Assembly: GCA_911728455.2 (NCBI GenBank) | Contig: OU452219.1 | Span: 20,367,397 to 20,431,396 of the forward strand | Length of the DNA: 64,000 nt | DNA from: Marthasterias glacialis | Lineage: Eukaryota; Echinodermata; Asteroidea; Forcipulatida; Asteriidae | Direction: 5' to 3' | Shown: positions 11,836 through 23,450 of the stretch, in pieces | Layout: each line of letters begins with the position of its first letter | How positions within the stretch are numbered: the first letter of the stretch is position 1 | Program-made: the position numbers and the translations under genes | Notes under the pieces: model-generated | What the model was told of the DNA's origin: nothing | Databases searched by the model: none | The model's input: only the letters and a program-made list of their open reading frames with translations

Positions 11836-14409
11836 AACCCAATTCTCTCATTCTAAACTGTAATACTTATAGGCTGTGCGCAACATTGATAAGACTGGAA
11901 AAAAGAAATGTTCACAAATTTGCACCTAACTTACAAGGTATGAAGATGGTACTGGTGGACAATTTTCCCCTTTAGCCTGAAATGCTACAATAGTTTTTGA
12001 GAATTGGGTAAAACATTAGTTTTGATATCGCGAGCCCCAAACGGAGATGGGGTTTTTCACTATTTTCTTGTGACTCCCAAGACCGACTGAGCTCAAACTT
12101 TCACAGGTTTGTTATTAATTTTCAAGCACATATTATTGGGTCTCAGTGCAGACTCTGGTCTTTGTTGACATTTATCAGTGTTTGCCACGTGCTGTAAAGG
12201 TACAAATACATTAATTGAATGGAATGAAAATAATGACACACTGTCCTAATCTCCGAGGAAATTTTCCCCTAAACACTCGGTTGTTATTTCGATTCGGCAA
12301 ATCGGAATAAAAAAAAGCCCCATCATATTAGAGCAAACAAACGCACCAAATCCTTGGCAAAATATATAAAACCTTTTATTCTGTGTTTTCTCTAAAAAAC
12401 GAGACCACCTCAGCTATTTTGATGAAATTGAGTTTTCCCTTTAGGTTTATTACTGTTGTGGTGTGTTTGCTGCAAACAAGAGGATTGAATGAATTGACTC
12501 TGCTGGTGATGCACAACCAAACAAGCAAACTGAATTCAGATAGTAATATGAACAAAATGAGGAGATTGCATTCTTGTCAGCAATTCAATGGCAGAACAAC
12601 TCGCAAAATTATTTGCCAATTTGACGTTAAACAGAGTTTGGTGGAAGTTAATTAGTGTACAAGAGAATGTAGTTATCTGAAAGATATTGTTCTAACCTTG
12701 GAAATAAGCCGGTGCCAGCAGACTGATGTTTTGAAATAGTATCGACCCTCACAAACTATAGATAGGCATGATGAAGTGAAGTTGTTATCAAACTAAAGAT
12801 TGTGAATAATGGACAAAGGCATTAATATTACTATATGAGCCGATTCTATCGTAATCTCGCCTAGCAACTGATTTTCAAAGTCGCGTGGGCTTTTCTATAC
12901 CAATCAGGGACGAATTCTATATTGACACATTTTGGGGTTTTTTGGAGCTCAGTATATTTTGTTTCCCTTAGCAATACAGCAGAAAAAGGTAACATTGTTT
13001 CATACTCGCTCTTATCCGAATTTCACTCAGCAAACACGTGTTATAGCAGTATACTTTCATGACATTTGGCAGCGTTTTTGCTTCGGGTGTGGGTCATCAT
13101 CAGACTTCCGCTATGTTGTAATAAGGGCCAATCCCTCCTCCAGTTTCAAATTCTGCACGCTCATTTTCTCATGGAAAAAAAAAAGATAATAAGTTGGTTG
13201 CGCACACCAGAGGGACGTATACAGATATGTGCAACAATGCCATTTCGTCACTGAGGTTAGATCTTTTTAAGATAATCGACAAGCTTTCTGGGGGTTATCT
13301 GCGATGTTTTATCTGACCTCGTTTTACCCATTTATTAATAAGCCTTGGGTCATTTGTTAATTCAGGAGTTTTAAGATAAGAATTGAGGCGCCCAAAGTTT
13401 AATGTGAGCAAAACTTCTTTTTTTTTAATTGTTTTTTTAATAATTAGAGTTTTTGCTCTTTTGGGTAGATTATGTGAGATGTCATCAGAATATTGCTGAA
13501 CAATTCGTTGCAGCAAGCGCTACTGATCTGGCAATAATGTGTCTGAATGTTGGTACGTTATAAACTAAGTTTGGCTCACCGTGAACATTTCTAATTTCTA
13601 CCAAATAAAAGCTCACTTCAAGCTGAAATCATTTAAACCAAAGCCAGCAAAATGGAAAGCAGTCGCATCCTAACTTGGAGCGTGTGTTATCCTTATTTTG
13701 TGCAGTTCTACATGGGATCAAAGGAGATCAATCAAGGGGTCAACTTGAAGGCGTCAGGCGAGATTTCTCCCTTTAAGGTACAATACACCGTAGTTTACAG
13801 CATTGGCAAAATCGCTCTTCTGAGTTATTTTGTATATATTTAAAAAAAGAAATCGTATACCAGGCATACACTTCCGGAAATCTCCGAGTTTACAGTGCTA
13901 CAACGCAGAACAAAAGTCAAGCATGGAGAAACAAAAGTAGATATTTTTTCTTCCAAATACAATGTGTTCAGTTTTATTGAAAACCCCAACCGGCAACGTT
14001 AACGGTATAAGGGTAAAACAGTTGTATTTCTAAACTAAATCTATCTTGATTGTACCATTATTTTACTATTTCAGACTCAATTATTTACTTCACATTACAG
14101 AACCGTAGATAGACAACGTTCAATGGTGTATAGTATGTTTCTGCCAAAGCTTGTTTTTAAACATTTGTTTTAGCACGTTCGTTGCATTTATTTGGCACAA
14201 AAGCGCCTCATTTGAAACAGCAAACTAGTCAGCTTATTGGGCTATTTGCAAGCCCCTCCCTCCCATTACCCCTAGCTACAGACATAGCAACTAATCTATA
14301 GTCGATATAAGGAAGGATAAATTTTGATGACATCAACTGCCATAAGCTGATCACCACTGATAGGAAAGGGCACAATCTATGTCAGGAAGGCATTTTTAAC
14401 TTTAAGTGC
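11836..14409. other. Intergenic, no gene seen
   Basis: No supported coding exon. Small open frames around 12383, 12932 and 13652 show no domain resemblance. The interval contains poly-T and poly-A runs only. Confidence 0.5.
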
Positions 14410-14640
14410 AGTGGCGTATAGCCGGGGCAAACGGGGGAAGCTGCCCCCATCTGGAACATCTTGCCCCCTGCTTTTTCCCCGTCAGCCGCTGGGTTCCATG
14501 AAATTTGCTTTATATAATCAGGCAATTTTAGACTTGAAATCAAGTGAAACTGCCCCCTTAACAAACATCTGTGACACACCTCCCTCCTTGCAAAATAAAA
14601 TATGTGCTTGCTACTCCACTGTTTACGTACCATGGTAATC
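14410..14640 (+). mobile_element. hAT-type MITE fragment (family B, copy 1)
   Basis: It begins CAGTGGCGTATAGCC, the CAG-GGCGTAGCC end typical of hAT-derived non-autonomous elements. It continues with AGCTGCCCCC...TGGAACATCTTG, found again in reverse orientation at 49862-49962. The far end of this copy is not clear, so the right boundary is approximate. Confidence 0.6.
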
Positions 14641-14930
14641 AATGTTCAAATAAACCATTTGTTGTTGTTATGTAGTGTTATAGTGTTGTTGTTGTTGTTG
14701 ATGATGCGTCTGTGATACAAGACGTTGTTCTTGGTGATGGATAGCAAGTCAGTTATTCTGCTTTACCTTGAATAACCCTCTCAAAAAGCTAACCTAAAAG
14801 AGCTATGAGAAATGTTTTGTTCTTTGTACATTGTCATCTATAATACTTCTGAGAGCCGGGATCTGCCTTGATCGATGAACTAAATGCGAAGACGCCTGTC
14901 CATTTCATGCCATGGCCGACTGCAAAAGTT

Positions 14931-15323
14931 CTATTGCTTTTTGTAATATGACTTGGCAACGATTCCCTCGTAATCGATGATGACGAGCATCTCCCCTCCG
15001 ACCAGCTCCCTGGTGCTGCCACCTTTTCCCCCAACGGCTTTAGTGACCAGCTTGTCTCCTTTCCATTCCGAGGAGGACTCGATTTCGTGTCCCATGACAC
15101 TGTTGGTGAAGTTGCTGCCGACGTTGATTGTCAGCGTCTTCTTGCTGGAGGGATCCTTGTTGTTGGTGGTGACGATGGTGACCGTGTCCCCGCTCTGTGT
15201 GATGGTCTCGGTGATCTTGATGTCCATGGGAATTTTGTCCGTGGGGATCTTCAGAGCTTCCAAGAGCGCCGGCCAGCCCTCGGAGCGGTCGTTGGTCCAG
15301 GTGCCACTGAAGTCGGCAGGCAT
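14931..15323 (-). CDS. FABP-like protein 3
   Basis: This 130-residue single-exon gene starts MPADFSGTW. It shares with gene 2 the SEGWP helix (14-18), ITQSGDTV (41-48), VGSNFTNS (68-75), STRELVGGEML (103-113) and VAKSYYKK (122-129). The C-terminal Tyr of the family anchor is kept, but the preceding Arg is Ser. A longer frame runs upstream, but the extra 13 codons begin in a stretch that looks like intron end plus 5'UTR, so I chose the ATG at 15323. An upstream 5'UTR exon with a good donor (16017) and a TATA-like box (16108-16115) supports active transcription. Likely a cytosolic lipid-binding barrel. Confidence 0.92.
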   Translation of the reverse strand: MPADFSGTWTNDRSEGWPALLEALKIPTDKIPMDIKITETITQSGDTVTIVTTNNKDPSSKKTLTINVGSNFTNSVMGHEIESSSEWKGDKLVTKAVGGKGGSTRELVGGEMLVIIDYEGIVAKSYYKKQ

Positions 15324-15345
15324 GATGAGTTTTTGGTTTGGAAAT

Positions 15346-16016
15346 CTGATGGGAAAAGTCAAAACAGCACCTTGGTATCAGCAACAACTCTTCCCGAGAT
15401 CCAACTCTATTTTTTGTGGTGGATGGGAAGGGAACTATTGAGCATGTTCGTTTATTTAAAACGTCGAGGAAAAAGCCGATCTTTTTTTTTTAAACGAAAC
15501 AAATTTCGCACAAGTTCAAAACTAAGGGCATCGTAAAAATAGCCGAATGTAACATACACCTCAGAGGCAGCCAACTGCACTGCAAACAAAAGAACACTTT
15601 GGCAGCAAAAAAAAAAACAAAAACAAAAACGAACAAAATTCTGACAGTGTCTTTACATCAACAATAAAATTATGTGAACATTGACATGATGTACTTTTTT
15701 CTTCTTCTTGTTATTGCATGGAACAAGTTGCCTGTACACTGCCCCCCTCATGTGACACGGTCTTAACATTTCGGAACGTGAGAAATATTTGTTATATTTT
15801 TTGGATAGCTCCTTCTATTTCAAAGGATTTTGCGTGTTTTTCTTATATTATCAAATCATGTGTTAAGTGCCCACTACTATGATAACAAACGATTACGACA
15901 TGTTAAAATATAAATTCTATGAACCTTTGGCGCATACGAGTGGCAATCATCACTAATCAAAGACTATTTTGTCCTTACGAATAAAATTGAATCATAAATC
16001 TATAACTAAATCTCAC
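15346..16016 (-). other. Putative 5'UTR intron of FABP-like gene 3
   Basis: On the reverse strand the donor is CTTCAG|GTGAGA at 16016 and the acceptor is CTTTTCCCATCAG ending at 15346, 22 bases before the ATG. Both match consensus well. The layout (TATA, short leader exon, one intron, full CDS in the next exon) is the same as for genes 2 and 4. Confidence 0.65.
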
Positions 16017-16107
16017 CTGAAGATGGAAGATGAAAGCTGAAAAAACCAAACGTTCGTCTCAGTGGCTGGTCACAAACAAGAAGAACGAGCACGCCGAGCA
16101 ACCAACC

Positions 16108-16115
16108 TTTTTATC
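16108..16115 (-). promoter_or_regulatory. TATA-like box of FABP-like gene 3
   Basis: The reverse strand reads GATAAAAAGG about 90 bases upstream of the 5'UTR donor. This is a slightly degenerate TATA box; the predicted transcription start is near 16085. Confidence 0.5.
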
Positions 16116-18262
16116 TGCGATCAAACCATGCCCCAGAGTCCCAAGCCCAAGTTTAACAAGTCCTCCTATTGGTCAGTTATCTCATTTGCACAATCAGGTG
16201 ATTGCCAACGCCCTCCCGTGTTGATTAACGTATCCATGGAAAGAACCAACGAGCGTTGGTCGTGTGTGGTTTTTAGCACCAACCCGTATCATTAAAACGC
16301 CATACGTTCCTCAAGGACTTGTTTATTTTACCCTTTACCTCGATTTTACCTCGATATTATTATAATACAATAAAACTAGTAAGTTTCTGTATATTTTCTG
16401 GGGCAACATCGTCACCTCTGCCTTGTAACTCTTTCCAGCATTGAGTGGTTGTCAGCAGTTATCAGCTGTTTGATCGGATGGTTCAATATTGTTCTACCGG
16501 CAAGTACCTGCTCAATGGCAAGCCTTTAGAAGTCTATACTTGTCAGATTTCCTCTGTAGAAGTTCTAGACAAGTCAATACTCGTTCACCTTCAAACATTC
16601 AGAAGTCCAGCCATGCAGCATAAGGGTTCAACTGGAAGGTGTCATAGAAGCGCATAGAATGTGTGGTGGCATACTGTATTATGGTAACATGAAGCTAAGA
16701 CATCGGTACCGTATTAGTGGCCCTTTCGAAACACAATGGCTTGGGCTTGTGGGCTCCGGCTTAGGCACCATCCGACTGTTTGAAACCCCCGTACCGAAAG
16801 CACACGTTTTCAAAATAACGGACGGAGCCTAAGCCGGAACCCAAGCCCGAACCAAAACCAGGATTTCGAAAACGGCCTAGCCTATGTCAAAATGTCAAGC
16901 AGGGTGGGGGGAGGGGGGGGGGGGGAGGGTACAGCACCAACCCGATAGCGGACACCCATACCCTTTCCCCTCTAAAAATGGTTTAAGCTTAAAAGGTCGC
17001 GATTGATAAAAAGGAAAATGGAAACGAGAAAGAAGGAACTCTAATAAAATGAGAAAGATAACAACGTGCCGCATTGTATTTTAATTGTGACATGCTAAAT
17101 AGAAATAAGCACGACATGCCGTAAATTGCAGAATGATGCAAGGCGGCACTTCAAAGTAATCGATTTTGGAACAGTCTGTTAGCTGTATAGGGTATCTGCG
17201 CAGACGTTTGTGAAAGTCAAACTAGACAGACCTTTGAAGACCCTTGCTGTATACGTATGCATACTGTGAATGGATTTAATCGAAAACATGTGTTCTTTTT
17301 TTTTTTTGAAAATGCTGGTACATGTATACATCTGATTGTGTAAACTTCCATTCACTCAGGATGAAATTAAACTGGTACCAGTATATAGAACTGTCCACGA
17401 GTTATTAACGACTGTCTAAGAGGAAACACAAAATATACATTAAACATGATAATGTCGAGGGTTGCGAGTAAGCCTAGTCTTGATACACGACGTTTATCTA
17501 AACTGCTGCTATTACTCAGCCTATAACGGCAGCCCATACGGAGTTGTTCCGGGTATCGGTTAAAACACAGCTAACGCCTGAGAAGCAGGCTAGGTCCAGA
17601 CATACTTGTCAATACTGATGTACAAAAGACATAATGGATTGTGCATGGCGCAACATTCACAAACACTTGAGCCACAGTCCCCAAAGATTGGTATTTTTGG
17701 AATAAACAAAGTCCCCAATCCATTAGACCAAAATGGCGTTTCATTTTACCTTTTTTATTTCTTGGGGGAAACAAAAAAGCATTGATGAGAATTGTCCTTA
17801 AAGTCTGCGAGTGAGAGAAAACAAAGTAGTTGATAAATAATTGGATGAAACCATGGGGGGAAAAAAAACGTTTTTTTCCGTGAACTTTAAATTACTCTTG
17901 TCAAAATCAACCGGGATTTTACTTTTCTGTTATCAAGAAAGATGTTGAACTTGTGAGAATTTAAAAAAAGTTTTCACATCAACCATGTCTTCGTTACTTA
18001 CATGCCGTGTTTCGATTGGGAACAAAATTATATGAACAAATTAACAAGAAACGATCCTTTAAAACCATTTCACAATGTTATCATAAATCCTGTCTGGGAT
18101 TAGATACAAACTGGCACTTGAAGACAGAATTTGCACCCCGGGACAAATTTTGACAATTGCTAATTGGATTCCGGCTCCTAATATGGTGTCAATTGTGACT
18201 ACGATCTGCGAGGTACAAGGATTGAATCACGACTACGGTGATGAATCACCCTGAGTCTGCAC
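16116..18262. other. Intergenic between divergent FABP-like genes 3 and 4
   Basis: Apart from the MITE at 16719-16878 and a poly-G tract near 16909-16928, nothing recognisable is present. The interval separates two divergently transcribed promoters, so shared control elements could lie here, but none can be read by eye. Confidence 0.5.
16719..16878. mobile_element. MITE with GGCC-TTTCGAAA termini (copy 2 type)
   Basis: The left end GGCCCTTTCGAAACACAATG and the reversed right end GGCCGTTTTCGAAATCC are inverted repeats. They continue into GGCTTGGGCTT and CCGGCTTAGGC on both arms, about 50 bp each with mismatches. It resembles the element at 831-964 in its GGCC-CGAA ends and GGCT repeats. The centre is short and non-coding. 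Confidence 0.75.
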
Positions 18263-18269
18263 TATAAAG
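18263..18269 (+). promoter_or_regulatory. TATA box of FABP-like gene 4
   Basis: TATAAAG in CACTATAAAGAGCGGG lies about 95 bases upstream of the proposed 5'UTR donor at 18360. The predicted transcription start is near 18293. This matches the layout of genes 2 and 3. Confidence 0.6.
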
Positions 18270-18359
18270 AGCGGGCCTCACTCGTACCCTGTATGCGTTC
18301 CTGTCCAAGGCGTAAGACACACCCCATCGTTCGCTGAAGTTGTGCATCTCCACTGTAAG

Positions 18360-18829
18360 GTAATTACTGTTCTTGTTGGTTAAGTGATATTTTGAGTATT
18401 AATACTACTATAACTTAAAGATTGAAACAAGTAACCTGAAATATGTGACAATTGTTCATGATTGTATAATGTTATACATTTTTTCTCTTCAGTTTAACAC
18501 GTTTATCCTCAGATAAATGATAAGTTGGTTATTTTATTTCTTCTTTACGGGGCTGAAGTTCGTATGAGAGTGGTTTTCCTGAATATTTCCTCAACATGAT
18601 GTGTAGGGAAGACGGAAGAAGGGATCATACGCTCAATTATAGTGGTATATACACCAGAGGACCATGACGAGTTGACGTAGGAAAAAGCAGGACAACTAAT
18701 CCACTGCAGGTTTGCTGAAAAGATCAATCAGAGAATGAGATTTATGATGGCACTCAGTGTTTTCTTTCAAATTATCTTGTATTAGAAAAACAAAATGTGT
18801 TCATTGTGTCATTCAAACTTTTTGTACAG
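18360..18829 (+). other. Putative 5'UTR intron of FABP-like gene 4
   Basis: The donor CTGTAAG|GTAATT and the acceptor TTTTTGTACAG|GTTACT bracket 470 bases. The coding exon starts 26 bases after the acceptor. An alternative donor (CACT|GTAAGG) lies five bases upstream. Confidence 0.6.
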
Positions 18830-18929
18830 GTTACTCCTCCAAACCACTTTCCATCATGGCAGTCGATTTTTCCGGCAAGTGGACCTCATGCAAGACAGAG
18901 GGCTGGGCGGAGTTCCTGCACTGTTAAAA

Positions 18930-19390
18930 AAAATCCGTTTTTTAACGGAAAAAGTTCCGGCAGCAAAATTACCGGACTTTTTCTTTTAGTTCCGTAATTA
19001 AAAAAATACGGGAAAATTGTGTAATTTAACGGGAAAAAAAGTATTAAAAACTCCGTAAAATTACGGAATAAAAAAAAAGTCCAGTAATTTTGCTGCCGGA
19101 ACTTTTCAAAAATTCCGTAATTTTTTACGAAATTTTTTCACGGAATCTCAAACAAAATACGGGAAAATTCCTGAAAACAAAATTAACAGAAATTTTTTGG
19201 GTGGTTCCGTAATTATAAAAATACGGTAAAATTGTGTAAATTTACGGAAAATGTTCCAAAAAGTCCAGAAAATTTACGGAATTAAAATAAAATCTTGTAA
19301 ATTTGCTGCCGGAACTTTTAAAGGATTCCGTAATTTTGACGGAATTTCTAACGAAATCTTCAATAAAATACGGGAAAATTAACAGACTTC
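18930..19390. repeat. Left subterminal repeat zone of the CACTA-type element
   Basis: About 460 bases hold a dense series of TTCCGTAAAATTACGG-like short palindromes and the phrases GCCGGAACTTTT and AAATACGGGAAAATT in both orientations. Similar motifs recur at 25010-25085 just inside the right end. In CACTA elements such zones bind the transposase; that role is inferred here. Confidence 0.7.
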
Positions 19391-20372
19391 TTCTTTTGTT
19401 CCACTAAAGCAGTTTATTTCCTGTACAGGTTTGATACACAAATGGTTAGTCATGTGTAAAAAAAAACAGCATGAGAACTGCATAATATGTAGTTTAAAAC
19501 TTTGAGAATTTATTCAATTGAATTATTAGGTAGAATGATCAGAAATTAACACAATGCACCAGGGAAAACATTTGTTACTGTACAGTATAATCAGCAATCA
19601 AATATAGCAGAAATAGCAGAAATGTGTGTCATGTAATAAGTACACAGAGTGAGTTTGCATACAATGTAATAATGGAGTGTTGAAAAACACAAAATTGAAA
19701 TAATTGAGCCAAATGTATTGATGCTTTAGTAATATGTCACAGTGTCCCAACCCCGTGAAATGAACCATTAACAATGTACAAACATGTAAATTTCTAAACA
19801 GTTTGTTAACAAGCAATTTTCAAATGCAATATTCTGAAAACGATGTCTCAACCACAATATCCACAAATAATGGATATGTACCCCTAAAAATGGTAAAGGT
19901 ATCAAACAAGATGGTAATCATTAAATCTTAGCAGTTGTTTATCAAAAAGGTTTATATTTTTAAGCTCCTTGGTACTTTTTACTCCATCTAAGTTGCTTTG
20001 CGCAACATGAAAATCGACTTGGTGCCACTGTTGAGAATGTGACCATAAAATCTTAACTACTGGTGTGGATAGAGATTTGTACAGTGAACCATGTTTGATT
20101 ACTGTATAATCCCCCTCCATGTAGCTGCTTGCACAAAGTACATGTATCACTAGTTTTATTCACAAGTCATATTTACTGGAAATACAAAAAAAACATCTGA
20201 AAGCTAAGTACTGTACCCCTATTTCTCCTTTGGGCCCGAGGATACATTCTAAAAACTGTCTGCTGGTACAAAGCCAAAGATGCAAGTTCAGGCAAATCTT
20301 GACTGAACCATTTCACAAGGCTTTGCTTCACAAAATGGAGCAGTCAATTGGTGATATGGCACACATATATGG

Positions 20373-20943
20373 CAAGCTAAATGCCCAATAATTCGATAAA
20401 CAGTGTTTATCGGTGATAAACACTGTTTTTTGGGCGATAAACACGGTTTTCCAAGAAAAACTGTTTATCACTTGATAAACACTGGTTTTCGAACTGTTTT
20501 TCAACCGATAAACATTGTTTTTCGAGAAAAACTAAGTTTATCATAGTTTTTTTCAAAAAACTCTGTTTATCGCCGAAAAACAGTTTATCAACCGATAAAC
20601 AGTAAACTATGTTTATCGGTTGATAAACTGTTTTTTCGATAAACAGTAAACTATGTTTATCGGTCAATAAACAAAGTTTATCTCGAAAAACGTTGTTTAT
20701 CGGCGAAAAACTCTGTTTATCACTTGATAAACAAAGTTTATCTCGATAAACACTGTTTTTCGGCGATAAACAAAGTTTATCGGCGAAAAACAGTGTTTAT
20801 CGAGATACACTTTGTTTATCAAGTGATAAACAGAGTTTTTCTCGAAAAACAGTGTTTATCGGTTGAAAAACTGTGTTTATCTCCGAAAAACAGTGTTTAT
20901 CGCTGATAAACACTGTTTATCGAATTATTGGGCATTTGGCTTG
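20373..20943. repeat. Palindromic GATAAAC/GTTTATC array with 58-bp inverted ends
   Basis: The block opens CAAGCTAAATGCCCAATAAT and closes with its inverse (ATTATTGGGCATTTGGCTTG). By hand I count 13 GATAAAC and 18 GTTTATC, mostly paired into hairpin-forming units such as GATAAACACTGTTTATC. Near-repeats with AAAAAC in place of ATAAAC fill the gaps. The open frames across it are by-products of the repeat. It sits inside the CACTA-type element and may be a nested MITE or a self-expanded foldback. Confidence 0.85.
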
Positions 20944-21727
20944 TCATACACACATGGTGGGTTTCTATTACATGTATACATGTATTTATTTTTGACTGGT
21001 ACGCGGGCACCAGTGTGTGTGTATGCCACCTGAGGCTCTCACAGACTGGTGAGGCCAGTCAATGTGTTTTAAACCCCACCATACATCATGCTATTTAAAA
21101 AAAAAAAAATCTTTAAACAGTTCACTGTTTTAACACTTGCAAGGAGTGCCATACAGCCAGTCACTAGCATTTACTAACCAGTAACAAATTGTTGAGACTA
21201 CATGTACTTACCGGATACAAACAAATAGCACTTGGTGTATCACTTAACGCATGACTAGTTCACCATCCCGCATAGTTGAGGTACTTAAGCGTTTTAGCCA
21301 ATGCCGATGAGGATAAAAATCGGTAAGAACTGTTTTTAGAAAAAAGATTTCGACCAAAAACGCTGTCATGTCGTGTTCACTAATATAGGCGAATACCTCA
21401 ACTACACTGTATGCGTGATCAATGAACTAGTCGCGCGTTAAGTTGCACGCGAATGCTATATTTGTGCGTGTCGGTCACTAGTCTTAACAATTTGTGACCA
21501 ATTGGAAAAACTAATGAGCAGCTGAAAAACACACCCCCTTGCAGTTGTCAACACAGTGAACCACTTTGGCACTATGGCACGTCTAATGCACCCAGAGGTA
21601 CTGCGAGTGACCACAAAATGTAAGTCCAATGCAAGTAACAACTACATAAGTTTGGTAAAAGGCCGATCATCACAATTGTTTTGCCATCGCCAAGCTTTAC
21701 TGCAGGAGATCGTATTTCAAAAATCAG

Positions 21728-23450
21728 TTACAGTTCACTGAAGTTCCACTCATTTTCGAACATTGACATTGCATTGGCCAGTGCAGTTACCTTCCCACTA
21801 ACTGGCATCCCTCTCTTCTTTCCTCTTACAGCTTTGGTTCCCTCCCCAGGATTTATGCCAACAAAGAATCTGTGAATACAAACAAATTGAAGTGTCTTGA
21901 TATTATTCCTTGAACTCAACCAATGTGGCAACATTCTCAATTTGGTATTCAACCATTTGTATAACATCAGGCAAAATACCTTGTCAGGATGTGCCATAAC
22001 CATCAAAACAAACAAGTTTGTTTGTGAATTTATACCAATAATTAACCCACTTTAATTTAATGCATAGAGCTGATGTATGACTTGTAAGTAGCTTGCTCAG
22101 GTAATTCAATGCATTTCATGAATGCCATTCATGCCTTTTAGCCGAAATTACAGTGGATTTTGTGACCCCTACCATGCTTAATCTGTCTACATTGACGAGA
22201 GCAAAAGTCTAGTACCAAATTTGTTTCTTCACTTTAAATGCTTTGAGTTAGTCAGCCAGAGTAATCATTCTATTACTGTAATATTGGTAAAAACTTGTTT
22301 TACACAGTTTGTTATGGTTGTACATACCTCTCGATAAAATCAAGCGTATACAGATGAGATTTCTCCACTGTACTCTGTGTTGAAAATATAGAAACAAGCA
22401 AAGGTCATCAACAGAGCTTTCTGGAGAGAGGTTACAGCACAGTTGATTACCTTGCGATCAACAATCACGAACACCCTTGTAGCAGAACACAACTCTCCTG
22501 TACGGTTGTGAAATGAATTAAATAAAGTGAACAACCTTGGCTATTAATTTTACTTGCTACTGCTTATTGTGAAAAAAATATCACATTCACTATCAGGCCT
22601 CAAATTTATTGTCCAAAGGGCACGGCAATTTCCCCAAAGTAAAGGGCACCATATGAGGAAAATTTAAATTTGTATTGCAGCTTTTTAAGGGCACCACGGC
22701 AAATTGCCATATGACTATGAGATGGTAGATTGTTCCACGGCCCAGGTGCCACATGAGAGAATGACTTGGACTGTATGTAACCAGTAGGCCTTCTTGTGCT
22801 TCTTGTGACTCACCCTCTGGAAGGTCTGGCATCCATTGAGGTTTAATACAGCCAAAGCTGTCTAACTCAATCTTTGCTTTCTTACGAGCTGGCAGATCCT
22901 CACTTACACCTGTAGCTGTGGCAGCATGGTTTGTGGCGTTTGCAACCTGTTAACCTTTGCAGGTTTTCTTTTCTGTTCTCTAATTGTTGGAGTAAAGAAG
23001 AGGCACCATCACCAAGGATTTCACCATTGATGATGTCAGCAAAGGACTTGCTAAATTTTCCAACAATGTCTTGTGCAATTTTATGCAGGTCCTTTCTCTT
23101 GACCAAATGATGTAATTCGTTCACATCATCCATGATAATCTTGATCATTTTACGCCTGTCTCTTGGCTCTGGTCTTTCGCCAACCTTGCACTTCGCCATC
23201 AAAGCTTTAGGTAGTTTGTGCCATGGAACTTTGTAGGATGATGACCGGTTGTTACTTGGTCTGTGTGGTGTGTCCAAGGATGCATCATCTGTAAAGGTTC
23301 CCTGCTGTACAGATGCAAGCTCTTTATCATGTTGATCTCTGTCATCAGATTGTGGATATAAAATGAAAAAGGACTTGGCACTATATCCAGTGGCAGTATA
23401 GTCTGGCTCTACGTGAAGTATTACAAGTACAGCAAAGCTGATAAATCCCT
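21728..23450 (-). pseudogene. SAMD3-like gene remnant carried in the transposon
   Basis: Read on the reverse strand, four segments follow one another as exons. 23450-22910 contains PWHKLPKALMAKC, RDRRKMIKIIMDDV and IAQDIVGKFSKSFADII, then LLQQLENRKENLQR. 22908-22750 contains RKKAKIELDSFGCIKPQW and LPEGESQEAQEG. About 22487-22325 contains VFVIVDRKVINCAVTSLQKA and FYIFNTEY. 21868-21728 contains RFFVGINPGEGTK and ends in a stop. The order and motifs recall the uncharacterised animal family annotated as sterile-alpha-motif-domain-containing-3-like (the part after the SAM domain), judged from memory. The last two segments are joined in phase by GAGAG|GTATGT and TTCACAG|A. Frame breaks occur near 22905 and 22350, and no start exon is seen, so it looks decayed. 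Confidence 0.5.
22594..22725 (+). repeat. Interspersed repeat family C, copy 1
   Basis: Starting at AGGCCT, the sequence contains AAGGGCAC, AAGTAAAGGGCACC and AAGGGCACCACGGCAAATTG. The same series occurs at 40232-40365 and, inverted, at 48360-48510. It lies in an intron-like gap of the SAMD3-like remnant. Confidence 0.7.

Noticed and set aside
14977..15536. Two long forward open frames
   Set aside because: They are antisense to FABP-like gene 3, whose product is clearly family-like.
20407..20906. Open frames rich in VYR/KQCLS repeats
   Set aside because: They arise from the GATAAAC/GTTTATC repeat array read in frame.
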